Below, in pieces: positions 46,720 through 54,284 of a stretch of DNA of 64,000 nt; positions within the stretch are counted from its first letter, which is position 1, and each line of letters starts with the position of its first letter. The translations under genes and the position numbers were made by a program. Location of the stretch: the IMG/VR virus record IMGVR_UViG_3300044612_001159, positions 1-64,000 of that record, one strand, 5' to 3'. This DNA is from a virus. The notes beneath the pieces were generated by a model, which worked only from the letters and a program-made list of their open reading frames with translations, searched no databases and was not told where the DNA came from.

Positions 46720-47165
46720 AACCACTAGCACACATATACGATGTTGACGGAACTCTTGCGAATGTAGATCCATTTTTACACCATGTTCGTGGTGGCAACA
46801 AAGATTACGATGCTTTTCACTATTCTTCCATTGATGCCCTGCCAAATTTTGATGTAATTGAAATGTTAAATAATTCTTATAATGATAAATATTCAGTCAT
46901 CATTGTTACATCAAGAAAAGAAAAGTATCGTGGAATCACATCTCTATGGTTGCAAAAAAACAATGTAAGAAGCCATGCCCTGTTTATGAGAGCGGACAAT
47001 GACAACAGACCAGACTATGAAGTTAAAAAAGACATACTAGATAAAATAAATGAACTATGGAACGTAACACATGCAGTTGATGATAACCCACATGTAATAA
47101 AACTATGGGAAGAAAATAATATCCCTACCACAAAAATAGGCACATGGGACGGAGATCGTAGTTGA
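46716..47165 (+). CDS. HAD-superfamily phosphatase
   Basis: 149 residues, GTG start overlapping the zinc-finger stop. DVDGTLAN (9-16) motif I, VTSRKEKYR motif II, K in DYEVKKDIL and AVDDNPHV motif. Very like the phosphatase part of phage polynucleotide kinase 3'-phosphatases and acid phosphatases. Could remove 3'-phosphates from RNA or DNA ends; no kinase domain. Confidence 0.8.
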   Translation: MKPLAHIYDVDGTLANVDPFLHHVRGGNKDYDAFHYSSIDALPNFDVIEMLNNSYNDKYSVIIVTSRKEKYRGITSLWLQKNNVRSHALFMRADNDNRPDYEVKKDILDKINELWNVTHAVDDNPHVIKLWEENNIPTTKIGTWDGDRS

Positions 47166-47196
47166 CCTCAAGAGTTGGCTATGGTATGATTACTAT

Positions 47197-47367
47197 ATGA
47201 AAAAAACTAACAACAAAGTATCACAACATAAGGCAAAGCGTTACGCTAAAAATAAAAAGAGGCTTAAAGATAAACCACATCTTTCTAAGTTTGAGCGCCA
47301 ACAAATTGCAAAAAGGGCAGAAATTTTAGGCGCATCGTTGCAAAGCATGACTAACCATGCTAGATAA
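47197..47367 (+). CDS. Basic protein, 56 aa
   Basis: MKKTNNKVSQHKAKRYAKNK then a Lys/Arg-rich helix; likely binds nucleic acid. TTGACC (47162-47167), N17, TATGAT (47185-47190), six bases, ATG. Overlaps the next gene by 11 bases. Confidence 0.62.
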   Translation: MKKTNNKVSQHKAKRYAKNKKRLKDKPHLSKFERQQIAKRAEILGASLQSMTNHAR

Positions 47368-47620
47368 TATAATCAAACTTATATTTTCTTGGGAAAAACT
47401 TAGGCTTGCAGTTTTTGCTGAAGTAGATTGGTATAATTCAATTACCAGAACACTAAACGATCCAGACTCTATGAAAACTGCTTCCGCTTTTTGGTGTGAA
47501 GAAGATGGATGGCGTGGCTGGGGCATTAAAGATGATGGCTCATATTATTTTCACGATGTACCAGAAAAACACCTTAGTGATATATTTGATATAATAATAG
47601 ATAAAGAAACAGTATACTAA
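47357..47620 (+). CDS. Hypothetical protein, 87 aa
   Basis: Aromatic-rich (FSWEKLRLAVFAEVDWYN, WCEEDGWRGWGIKDDGSYYF). Not recognised. In the same rightward set as the CDGSH gene. Confidence 0.58.
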   Translation: MLDNIIKLIFSWEKLRLAVFAEVDWYNSITRTLNDPDSMKTASAFWCEEDGWRGWGIKDDGSYYFHDVPEKHLSDIFDIIIDKETVY

Positions 47621-47632
47621 AGGAGATGCAGT

Positions 47633-47818
47633 ATGGCATGTGGATGTGGATTTTCAACTGAGTACCCAGCCTGTAACGGAACTCATAAAGTTGTAAAGGC
47701 TGTAAAAGATAAAATTATTGCTGACATTGAGGCAATCGATATATCTGATGGAAAGTTAAACGGCTTGGGCATGAAAATGCTTGTGATTGAAGCGGTTAAA
47801 AAGGTAAAGGGTGTATGA
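47633..47818 (+). CDS. CDGSH-type iron-sulfur protein
   Basis: 61 residues. MACGCGFSTEYPACNGTH fits the CDGSH consensus position by position (C3-x-C5-x2-S8-x3-P12-x-C14-N15-G16-T17-H18), with Asn for Asp. Such proteins bind a labile 2Fe-2S cluster through three Cys and one His and take part in iron or redox handling. Phage examples are rare to my knowledge. AAGGAG before the start; it overlaps the next oxygenase by eight bases. Confidence 0.78.
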   Translation: MACGCGFSTEYPACNGTHKVVKAVKDKIIADIEAIDISDGKLNGLGMKMLVIEAVKKVKGV

Positions 47819-48764
47819 CTTGACTATTTTTTACAACGAATGCGTAAAAAATAAAAATGTTTGGAAAATAGAAAATGTTTTTTCAGATACAGAATTAAAA
47901 AACATTTATGAAAAAGTTAATCAAAAAAGAAACGAGTTTGATGAAAATTTTGTTTTTCATGGAGACTCTAGCCTAGAAGATGTAAGCGGAATAGGACCAG
48001 ATCCAGACCTTGGCAGGTTTAGAATTGGAAGAATAGAAATAACACAAGAAGTTTTTAAAAAAATAAACGATTTATTAAAAGATAAAACAAATAAAAATTT
48101 AAAACTAAGCGGTATAAGTTGTGTTGAATACAGCAATGAATACGGGGATCCAAATTTACCACCACACTTCGATTCTTGCGAAACAGATTTAATTATAAAC
48201 TTTCAATTACAATCTAATACCGAATGGGAGTTAGGATTAAATTTAGAAGTTTATAAACTCGAAGACAATTCAGCATTAATTTTTAATCCTAATGAAATAA
48301 TTCACTGGAGGCCTTTTAAAAAATTTAAAGATCAAGAGTTTGTCAAGATGATTTTTTTTAGATTTACAGATTACAAAACAGACAATAGTCATTTAATGCT
48401 AAGTCAAGACGACGAAATTTTTAGCGAAGTTCTTAAATATAGAATGAGTTTGTGTCATAACTTACAAGACTGTGACTGCTTTTGTGATGATTGCAAAAAG
48501 GCACAAAAAAATATTATAGATAAAATTATTGAAGAGTATAGAACTTGTCCAAATATAGTTCAATCAGAAGACAGACTATTTTGTTATACATGGTGGAGAC
48601 ATGACGATTGTGAAAGAATTAGAGAGTTGTTGTATAGGATTACTAAAAATCGTTTATATACCCTGCCAGAAATAAGACCATCAGTTAGTACTGCCATAGA
48701 AGAAATGATTAATGATCCAGATACCGCAGAAATATTACGAAGACTTGAAGACAGCGGTATTTGA
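47811..48764 (+). CDS. 2OG-Fe(II) oxygenase with Cys-rich C-terminal domain
   Basis: 317 residues from a GTG at 47811 (a TTG three codons on is possible). Oxygenase domain 1-205: H119-F-D121, NSALIFNPNEIIHWRP with H165, K179. Residues about 214-270 add CHNLQDCDCFCDDCKKA and further Cys/His, likely a metal-binding module, and a helical end. Paralogue of 45915-46556 plus this extension. It overlaps the CDGSH gene, suggesting that cluster and enzyme are made together. Confidence 0.8.
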   Translation: MYDLTIFYNECVKNKNVWKIENVFSDTELKNIYEKVNQKRNEFDENFVFHGDSSLEDVSGIGPDPDLGRFRIGRIEITQEVFKKINDLLKDKTNKNLKLSGISCVEYSNEYGDPNLPPHFDSCETDLIINFQLQSNTEWELGLNLEVYKLEDNSALIFNPNEIIHWRPFKKFKDQEFVKMIFFRFTDYKTDNSHLMLSQDDEIFSEVLKYRMSLCHNLQDCDCFCDDCKKAQKNIIDKIIEEYRTCPNIVQSEDRLFCYTWWRHDDCERIRELLYRITKNRLYTLPEIRPSVSTAIEEMINDPDTAEILRRLEDSGI

Positions 48765-48789
48765 CAAGCAGTACAATACAAACTATAAT
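48761..48789 (+). promoter_or_regulatory. tRNA operon promoter
   Basis: TTGACA (48761-48766), 17-base spacer, TATAAT (48784-48789), eight bases before the first tRNA. Consensus-like, suited to strong expression of the three tRNAs and the following kinase gene. Confidence 0.7.
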
Positions 48790-48797
48790 TAAATAAT

Positions 48798-48874
48798 GGA
48801 GCAGTAGCCAAGTTGGTCAAGGCCCCGAACTCATAATTCGGCTATCGTAGGTTCAAGTCCTACCTGCTCTACCA
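48798..48874 (+). tRNA. tRNA-Met (CAT)
   Basis: Acceptor GGAGCAG/CTGCTCT, D-stem GCC/GGC, anticodon stem CCGAA/TTCGG around CTCATAA (anticodon CAT), T-arm GTAGG-TTCAAGT-CCTAC, encoded CCA end. Could be elongator Met or a lysidine-modified Ile; sequence alone does not decide. Confidence 0.85.
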
Positions 48875-48875
48875 T

Positions 48876-48948
48876 GTCTCCATCGTCTAGTGGCCTAGGA
48901 CTCTGCCCTTTCACGGCAGCAACACGGATTCGAATTCCGTTGGAGATA
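48876..48948 (+). tRNA. tRNA-Glu (TTC)
   Basis: Acceptor GTCTCCA/TGGAGAT, anticodon stem CTGCC/GGCAG around CTTTCAC (TTC), T-arm ACGGA-TTCGAAT-TCCGT. CCA not encoded. One base after tRNA-Met. Confidence 0.87.
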
Positions 48949-48952
48949 CAAT

Positions 48953-49024
48953 ACCTCTGTAACTCAGCGGAAGAGTAGCGGACTTCTAATCCGTTTGTCG
49001 CAGGTTCGATTCCTGCCAGGGGTG
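48953..49024 (+). tRNA. tRNA-Arg (TCT)
   Basis: Acceptor ACCTCTG/CAGGGGT, anticodon stem GCGGA/TCCGT around CTTCTAA (TCT, reading AGA), T-arm GCAGG-TTCGATT-CCTGC. AGA is used often in this AT-rich phage, so the tRNA fits codon supply. Confidence 0.87.
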
Positions 49025-49046
49025 CTATAATAGTTTTGGAGGAATA

Positions 49047-49805
49047 ATGATTATACAAATTATAGGTTTGCCTGGATCTGGCAAGACTGCATTAGCGACG
49101 GCACTTAAAGAAAGAATTAATGCCATACATCTTAATGCTGATGAGGTAAGGTCTACAGTTAATTCTGATCTTGGTTTTACCGCCGAAGATAGGATTGAGC
49201 AGGCTCGTCGCATGGGAGAGATGGCAAGGTTAATTGCAAATCAAGGTGTTGCTCCTGTCATTGTTGACTTTGTTTGTCCTACTAATGAAACTAGAGAAGC
49301 CTTTGGTCCAGCAGATGTTGTTGTTTGGGTAGATAGAGTTAAGCAGGGCAGGTTTGAAGATACAAACAAAATGTGGCAAGACCCAGAAAGATTTGATATC
49401 AGAATTCTAGACGGATACACATTAGATCAGGAAGTAGACACTGTAATACAGGCTGGTGCCTTGTTTGATTGGTCTGCCCCAACAACTCTTCAGTTAGGAA
49501 GATATCAGCCTTGGCATGAAGGGCATCAGGCTCTCAAAGAAGAGGCTCACAAAAGAACTAAGCAGGTATTAGTAGGTGTTCGCAATACATACAAGACATC
49601 AGAAAAGGATCCATTGAAGTATGATGAGGTTGCAACATATATTCAGCAAGATAATCCATTTAAGGATACATTAGTATTACGACTGCCAAATATTACAAAT
49701 ATTGTTTATGGTCGTGATGTAGGCTATAAGATTGAACAAGTAGATTTGGGAGCAAACATTCATGCTATATCGGCTACGCAAAAGCGTAAAGAAATGGGCA
49801 TCTAA
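49047..49805 (+). CDS. APS-kinase-like / nucleotidyltransferase fusion
   Basis: 252 residues. P-loop GLPGSGKTAL (7-16) and HLNADEVR, ARLIANQG fit adenylylsulfate kinases. Residues about 147-252 are a HIGH-superfamily nucleotidyltransferase: LGRYQPWHEGH (150-160) and AISATQKRKEMG (about 241-251). APS kinase makes PAPS; ATP sulfurylase makes APS, so the order resembles eukaryotic PAPS synthase but the second domain is much shorter and could instead be an NMN-type adenylyltransferase. Partner for the sulfotransferase-like protein (inference). GGAGGAATA ribosome site after tRNA-Arg. Confidence 0.75.
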   Translation: MIIQIIGLPGSGKTALATALKERINAIHLNADEVRSTVNSDLGFTAEDRIEQARRMGEMARLIANQGVAPVIVDFVCPTNETREAFGPADVVVWVDRVKQGRFEDTNKMWQDPERFDIRILDGYTLDQEVDTVIQAGALFDWSAPTTLQLGRYQPWHEGHQALKEEAHKRTKQVLVGVRNTYKTSEKDPLKYDEVATYIQQDNPFKDTLVLRLPNITNIVYGRDVGYKIEQVDLGANIHAISATQKRKEMGI

Positions 49806-49838
49806 AATATTAGATAAAATAGGCAATGATAAAATTGA

Positions 49839-50051
49839 GTGGCCTTCGTGAAAGTAACTAGGGCAAGATCATTTGTTAAGGCACTAAGTTACCGCATATG
49901 GGGAACTCTTTCTTCATTTGTTGTTGCCTTTGTGATTACAAAAAATGCTACAATATCAGGAGCAATCGCTTTTTGGGAAACAGTAATTAAAGTATTTATC
50001 TACTATGCCCATGAGCGTGGCTGGAACTATATACAGTGGGGGAGAAGGTAG
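49839..50051 (+). CDS. DUF2061 membrane protein
   Basis: 70 residues, GTG start (a second GTG three codons on). RSFVKALSYRIWGTLSSFVV ... KVFIYYAHERGWNYIQWG is the DUF2061 pattern: two membrane helices and a YxHER motif. A paralogue occurs at 60662-60880. In bacteria the gene often lies next to sulfate-assimilation (CysC/CysN) genes, which fits the APS-kinase neighbour. Confidence 0.78.
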   Translation: MAFVKVTRARSFVKALSYRIWGTLSSFVVAFVITKNATISGAIAFWETVIKVFIYYAHERGWNYIQWGRR

Positions 50052-50095
50052 TTTTTCTGATCTAATCAGAAACAAAACTATGGTATCATATCCAT

Positions 50096-50779
50096 ATGGA
50101 AAAAATATATCTAGATGAAGATAAACAGGTTTGGGTCATTGAAGACTTTTTAACAAAAGAAGAACTAGAATGGTTCAAAACACAAACAGACGATGAACTT
50201 GGCTGGTATCCAACAATGAGGTCGCCTTATAAAAATATACTAAATAAATTTTTAAATGTTGTTCCTAAATATGATGAAAACGGAAATATAGAATTTCCAA
50301 ATGAAGCATCTGAGGTTATAGACCTTCCAGTATTTACAAGACCAAATGGCGTATGGCAAAGACTTGAGTCTGTTCTTCCTCCATCATACCGCAGACATGC
50401 CACACTTCAAAGTTTTAAATATATGACAGATGATCAAATAAAAGAAAATTTAAATATGGATATAATAAATTCATATAACATAGATGATAAAAATATAGAC
50501 TTTGCTATGTATTGGCATGAAGATCCAGGCCATGAGCAAAATATTGTATGCTCCTTTAGTTTGTATCTTAATGATGATTACGAGGGCGGAGAATTAGAGT
50601 TTGCTGAAGTTCCGATTAAGTTAAAGCCAAAGGCTGGAACGCTTGCCGTAATTCCTGGAGGACATAAATATAGGCACAGAGTTAATAAAGTGTTAGGCCC
50701 AAATTCAAGACATACTCTTTACGGAAACTCTTATATAGACCCCTCAATAGTTGTTGCAAGCACAAAGGATGACTGTTAA
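50096..50779 (+). CDS. 2OG-Fe(II) oxygenase
   Basis: 227 residues. GWYPTMRSPYKNILNKF, MYWHEDPGH with H141-E-D143, YLNDDYEGGELEF, H194, R205, end STKDDC. TATCAT six bases before the ATG. Its HxD differs from the HxE in its two paralogues. Confidence 0.86.
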   Translation: MEKIYLDEDKQVWVIEDFLTKEELEWFKTQTDDELGWYPTMRSPYKNILNKFLNVVPKYDENGNIEFPNEASEVIDLPVFTRPNGVWQRLESVLPPSYRRHATLQSFKYMTDDQIKENLNMDIINSYNIDDKNIDFAMYWHEDPGHEQNIVCSFSLYLNDDYEGGELEFAEVPIKLKPKAGTLAVIPGGHKYRHRVNKVLGPNSRHTLYGNSYIDPSIVVASTKDDC

Positions 50780-50782
50780 ATT

Positions 50783-51490
50783 ATGGAAAAAGTATATTTA
50801 GATGAAGGCCTATGGTATATAGAAAACTTTTTAAAAGAAAATGAATTGTTTTTGTTAAAAAAATATTGTGATGATCCAAACCATTGGTACACGACTATGC
50901 GTTCTCCATATAAGAACATATTAAACAAATGGCCTATGAGTGAACCTAGATATGATGAAGATGGCACACTTGCAATTCCAAACCAAGATGATCCAGTTAT
51001 AGAAGAAGTTTTTAATATTTTTAGCGGCCCAGAAGGGATATTTGAAAGACTGAGATCTGTGCTTCCAGAAGGATACGCACCAAACAGCGGGATTCAAACA
51101 TTCAAATATTGTACAGACGAAGAAATAAAAAGAGATAGAGACGAAAGTATGTCTCTTGGCAATGCAGAAATGTTTGCAGTTAGATCTAATCCCGATAGCG
51201 CAGAAGATATTGACTATGCTATGGATTGGCACTGGGAAGATACAGGTGCTACTGGTAGTAGGATTGCATCACACTCAATATACTTGAATGATGACTTTGA
51301 AGGTGGCTACATAGAATTTAAAAAAGGCTATATAGTAAAGCCAAAGGCTGGCATGTTAATAAATATTCCGATTGGCAAAGAATTTACCCACAGAGTAACA
51401 AAAGTTCTTGGACCAAACTCAAGGCACACGCTATACGGTCAGTGCTGGTCTGATAATAATATAGTACTTAGTACAAAAGACGATTGCTAA
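50783..51490 (+). CDS. 2OG-Fe(II) oxygenase with HxE motif
   Basis: 235 residues. HWYTTMRSPYKNILNKW, MDWHWED with H150-W-E152, YLNDDFEGGYIEF, H203, R214, end STKDDC. Three bases after its paralogue, so a tandem duplication. The replacement of Asp by Glu is also found in the gene at 44534. Confidence 0.86.
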   Translation: MEKVYLDEGLWYIENFLKENELFLLKKYCDDPNHWYTTMRSPYKNILNKWPMSEPRYDEDGTLAIPNQDDPVIEEVFNIFSGPEGIFERLRSVLPEGYAPNSGIQTFKYCTDEEIKRDRDESMSLGNAEMFAVRSNPDSAEDIDYAMDWHWEDTGATGSRIASHSIYLNDDFEGGYIEFKKGYIVKPKAGMLINIPIGKEFTHRVTKVLGPNSRHTLYGQCWSDNNIVLSTKDDC

Positions 51491-51531
51491 AAGGGTGCTA
51501 TAATAATCTCATAACCTATAGGAGGTAATCG

Positions 51532-52335
51532 ATGAAATCTATATATGATATCGAATTGGAGTCTGCTGAAGGAGAATCACACTTCTTGCAGCAATTTAAA
51601 GGCAAAGCAGTATTGCTTATCAACACAACAGTTGGTTGTGGAAACGCTGGTCAAATGGAGTCTATTCAGTGGATTCAAGAAGATCTTGCTGGAGATGACT
51701 TTACTGTTGTTGCAATTCCAACAAATGACTTCTGTGGTCCTAGCATTACAAAAGGAAAGTGGTCAAAAGGTATCACTTGTGGTTTAGACTCAAAGAATTA
51801 CGGAATAGATGTGTATGGTGTTACATTCCCATTCTCAGAAATGATTACATCTAATCCCGCAGATATTCCACTAGAAGCCCCTTGGCTTGGTAAAGGTCCA
51901 GGACTTAACGGAAATGGTCAACCATTTGGAGAAAGACATGAACTTTATCTAGAAGTTTCAAGACAAATTTTGGAAATAATGAATAAGAAAAAAGAACTTG
52001 GTATAGTTGAAAAAACAGATTATGAGTCAAGATATTTAAACGAACATAATGGCGGATTCATGATGAATGCTAACTTTGAAAAATATCTAATTGATAAAGA
52101 TGGATATGTGGTTAAGCATTATCCTGCTACAACATTGAACTGGGATGTTGAGCGCACACTCAAAGAAGATCTAATAGCAAAAGGACAAGATCCAAAAATG
52201 GGTCCAGATAGATCTGAATACATTTTCAATGAGGAAAATGCTGTTATCCGTGACCATATCGAAAGATTGATGGCTGGAGAAAAATCAATCATTAATCCAG
52301 CATATGTCGATGCAGACGAACTAGTTGCTGTTTAA
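51532..52335 (+). CDS. Glutathione-peroxidase-like protein (long variant)
   Basis: 267 residues. LLINTTVGCGNAGQME (29-43) with C36 in the place of the peroxidatic Cys of GPx and IPTNDFCGPS in place of the FPCNQFG segment. It has a long insert and a C-terminal extension, and the Trp/Asn of canonical GPx are not clear, so activity may differ. Strong AGGAGG site and TATAAT upstream. Pairs with the canonical GPx gene next to it. Confidence 0.68.
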   Translation: MKSIYDIELESAEGESHFLQQFKGKAVLLINTTVGCGNAGQMESIQWIQEDLAGDDFTVVAIPTNDFCGPSITKGKWSKGITCGLDSKNYGIDVYGVTFPFSEMITSNPADIPLEAPWLGKGPGLNGNGQPFGERHELYLEVSRQILEIMNKKKELGIVEKTDYESRYLNEHNGGFMMNANFEKYLIDKDGYVVKHYPATTLNWDVERTLKEDLIAKGQDPKMGPDRSEYIFNEENAVIRDHIERLMAGEKSIINPAYVDADELVAV

Positions 52336-52358
52336 TAAATTAGTTATTAATAAAAACT

Positions 52359-52401
52359 ATTCTCTCCTATGATATACTTAGTATAGAACATAGGAGAGAA
52401 T
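52359..52401 (+). promoter_or_regulatory. Hairpin with internal promoter and ribosome site
   Basis: Perfect 13-bp inverted repeat ATTCTCTCCTATG / CATAGGAGAGAAT with a 17-base loop that holds TATACT and a small ATACT/AGTAT palindrome. T-run after the right arm. Could terminate the upstream RNA, while the loop contains a -10 for the next gene and the right arm holds its AGGAGA ribosome site, which would be freed only in transcripts started in the loop. Confidence 0.6.
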
Positions 52402-52405
52402 TTTT

Positions 52406-52840
52406 ATGAACATATATGATTTATCATTTATAGACAACAATAAAAATGTTGTAGAATTAAAAAACTTTAAGGATAAAAATATTCTTATTGTAAACACAGC
52501 AAGCAAATGTGGATACACCTCACAATATGCAGACTTGCAAAAGGCACAAAGTGATTCGCTAGTCGTTATTGGATTTCCTTGTAATCAGTTTGGCAACCAA
52601 GAGCCAGACTCCAATGAAGTTATTAAACAATTTTGTACAACTAACTTCGGAGTAACATTTCCCATCTCTGAAAAAATAGAAGTAAATGGTCCAAATGCAC
52701 ACCCAATATATAAATACTGTAAAGATCAGGCTACTGAAGGTAGGGACATTGGCTGGAATTTTGAAAAATTTTTAGTGTCTACTGATGGGTCTATTAGACA
52801 TTATCCTAGTTCATATAAAGTATCCGATATTGCAGTATAG
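52406..52840 (+). CDS. Glutathione peroxidase family protein
   Basis: 144 residues. NTASKCGYTSQY (30-41) with C35 as peroxidatic Cys, GFPCNQFGNQEP (Q61), GWNFEKFL (W117, N118): the complete Cys-Gln-Trp-Asn set of GPx/BtuE. Reduces hydroperoxides using thioredoxin or a thiol. Positioned before AhpC/AhpD, with thioredoxin gene nearby. Confidence 0.9.
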   Translation: MNIYDLSFIDNNKNVVELKNFKDKNILIVNTASKCGYTSQYADLQKAQSDSLVVIGFPCNQFGNQEPDSNEVIKQFCTTNFGVTFPISEKIEVNGPNAHPIYKYCKDQATEGRDIGWNFEKFLVSTDGSIRHYPSSYKVSDIAV

Positions 52841-52844
52841 CCCC

Positions 52845-52935
52845 TATAATGCTATAATAGTAGTAAGGGTGTAGTTAGCCTATATTTGTCGGGAAACACT
52901 TATAGCCTATGTTGCAACACTACACCCCCTATTTT
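52845..52935 (+). ncRNA. Structured leader or small RNA before ahpC
   Basis: TATAAT boxes at 52845-52850 and 52853-52858, then GGGTGTAGT (52867-52875) pairing with ACTACACCC (52919-52927) around a 43-base interior that holds two TAGCCTAT direct repeats, ending in CCCCCTATTTTT. It looks like a transcript with a long-range stem and U-rich end: an attenuator, riboswitch-like leader or small RNA. No known family recognised. Confidence 0.5.
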
Positions 52936-52962
52936 TGATCAAACATAAAAGAAAGAGATATA

Positions 52963-53535
52963 ATGAAAACAATTGGATATAAATTAAATCCGTTTCGCAT
53001 TGTTGGTGTAAAGCCAGGAAGACTAGATGGTGCTGATGATGTTTTTGAAACATTAAACGAGAAATGGTTTCCAGGAAAATGGAAAGTTCTTGTGTATTAC
53101 CCTAAAGATTTTACCTTTGTGTGTCCCACAGAAATTGTTGCTTATGACAAACTTGTAAATGATTTTAATGATCGTGATGCAGTATTACTGACAGGATCAA
53201 CAGATAATGAATTCTGTAAGGTTGCGTGGCGCAATGCCCATGAAGATCTGAAGAAAACCAACTCGTGGTCTTTTGCTGACCAGGTTCGCAATTGGCAATA
53301 TAATGGAGATGATGAAGGGTACACTGGTTTAGCAGAACAACTTGGAGTTCTCAATGAAGACGGAGTTGCCCTTCGTGCAACCTTTATTATTGATCCAGAC
53401 AATATTATTCAGCATGTTACAGTCAACAATCTAAATGTTGGTCGTAGTCCTGAAGAAACATTGCGTATTCTTGATGCTCTTCAAACAGGAGAACTCTGTG
53501 CTTGCAATAGAAGTCTCGGTGGAGAAACCTTGTGA
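52963..53535 (+). CDS. ahpC: Peroxiredoxin AhpC
   Basis: 190 residues. YYPKDFTFVCPTEI with peroxidatic C54, resolving Cys in GELCACN (C179/C181), and FIIDPDNIIQHVTVNNLNVG. Actinobacterial AhpC type, reduced by AhpD. GAAAGAGATATA precedes the ATG. Overlaps ahpD (TGTGA), the usual actinobacterial pair. Confidence 0.92.
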   Translation: MKTIGYKLNPFRIVGVKPGRLDGADDVFETLNEKWFPGKWKVLVYYPKDFTFVCPTEIVAYDKLVNDFNDRDAVLLTGSTDNEFCKVAWRNAHEDLKKTNSWSFADQVRNWQYNGDDEGYTGLAEQLGVLNEDGVALRATFIIDPDNIIQHVTVNNLNVGRSPEETLRILDALQTGELCACNRSLGGETL

Positions 53536-54044
53536 GTTGGGTAGACGAAGTAAAGGAAATTGTTCCTGAGTATGCTAAAGATATTAAATTAAATCTTGAT
53601 GCTGTAATCAACAGAAGTGCTTTTGATTACGATTATTCTTCATCTCTCGCACTTGCAGCAGCCCTTGCAACAGGTAATCAGGACATTGTCGCTATGGTTT
53701 CTGCTGGTGTTACAGATGAGGTAGAAAAAAATGCAGCCTTTACTGCAGCAGCATTGATGGCACAGAATAATGTTTGGTATCCATATACAGAGATGGCAGA
53801 TGATCCTAATTTAACTGGATTGCCTGCACAACTTAGAATGAATGCCATAGCGTCTCACGGTGGTACAACAAAAGATAAGTTTGAAGCATATGCATTAATA
53901 GCATCAATTATTGGTAAGTGTCATTTTTGTGTTAAGGCTCACTACGAGACCTTAAAGAAAGAAGGATACACAACTGAACAACTTCGTGATATTGGGAGAA
54001 TTGCTGCAACGATTAATGCTATTGCTAAAGTCGTAGTAGCGTAA
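53532..54044 (+). CDS. ahpD: AhpD-like alkylhydroperoxidase partner
   Basis: 170 residues, GTG start overlapping the ahpC stop. IIGKCHFCVKAHYETLKKEG with C130-x2-C133 and H137, the AhpD active site. In actinobacteria it transfers electrons to AhpC. Followed by tRNA-Thr. Confidence 0.9.
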   Translation: MSWVDEVKEIVPEYAKDIKLNLDAVINRSAFDYDYSSSLALAAALATGNQDIVAMVSAGVTDEVEKNAAFTAAALMAQNNVWYPYTEMADDPNLTGLPAQLRMNAIASHGGTTKDKFEAYALIASIIGKCHFCVKAHYETLKKEGYTTEQLRDIGRIAATINAIAKVVVA

Positions 54045-54050
54045 TGGATT

Positions 54051-54122
54051 GCCTCCTTAACTCAGGGGTAGAGTACCCGCCTTGTAAGCGGGTTGTCGTA
54101 GGTTCAAATCCTACAGGAGGCT
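54051..54122 (+). tRNA. tRNA-Thr (TGT)
   Basis: Acceptor GCCTCCT/AGGAGGC, anticodon stem CCCGC/GCGGG around CTTGTAA (TGT), T-arm GTAGG-TTCAAAT-CCTAC. CCA not encoded. Confidence 0.9.
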
Positions 54123-54125
54123 CAA

Positions 54126-54284
54126 ATGAATTTAGAAAATGAAATAAAAGACATATTATTTGAAATTGGCAAGGAAATAAAAGTTCACAAACTAATAGAT
54201 GGTAATCTTATTATTGAAATAGATTATGATAAATACACAATTCAAATTATGGAACTAATAAAAGATTATTTAACCAAACATTGA
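54126..54284 (+). CDS. Small protein, 52 aa
   Basis: MNLENEIKDILFEIGKEIKV, then LIIEIDYDKYTIQIMELIKD. Starts three bases after tRNA-Thr, no ribosome site visible. Converges with thioredoxin by 15 bases. Confidence 0.55.
   Translation: MNLENEIKDILFEIGKEIKVHKLIDGNLIIEIDYDKYTIQIMELIKDYLTKH

Noticed and set aside
53142-53402. Leftward 86-aa frame
   Set aside because: Fully antisense to ahpC.
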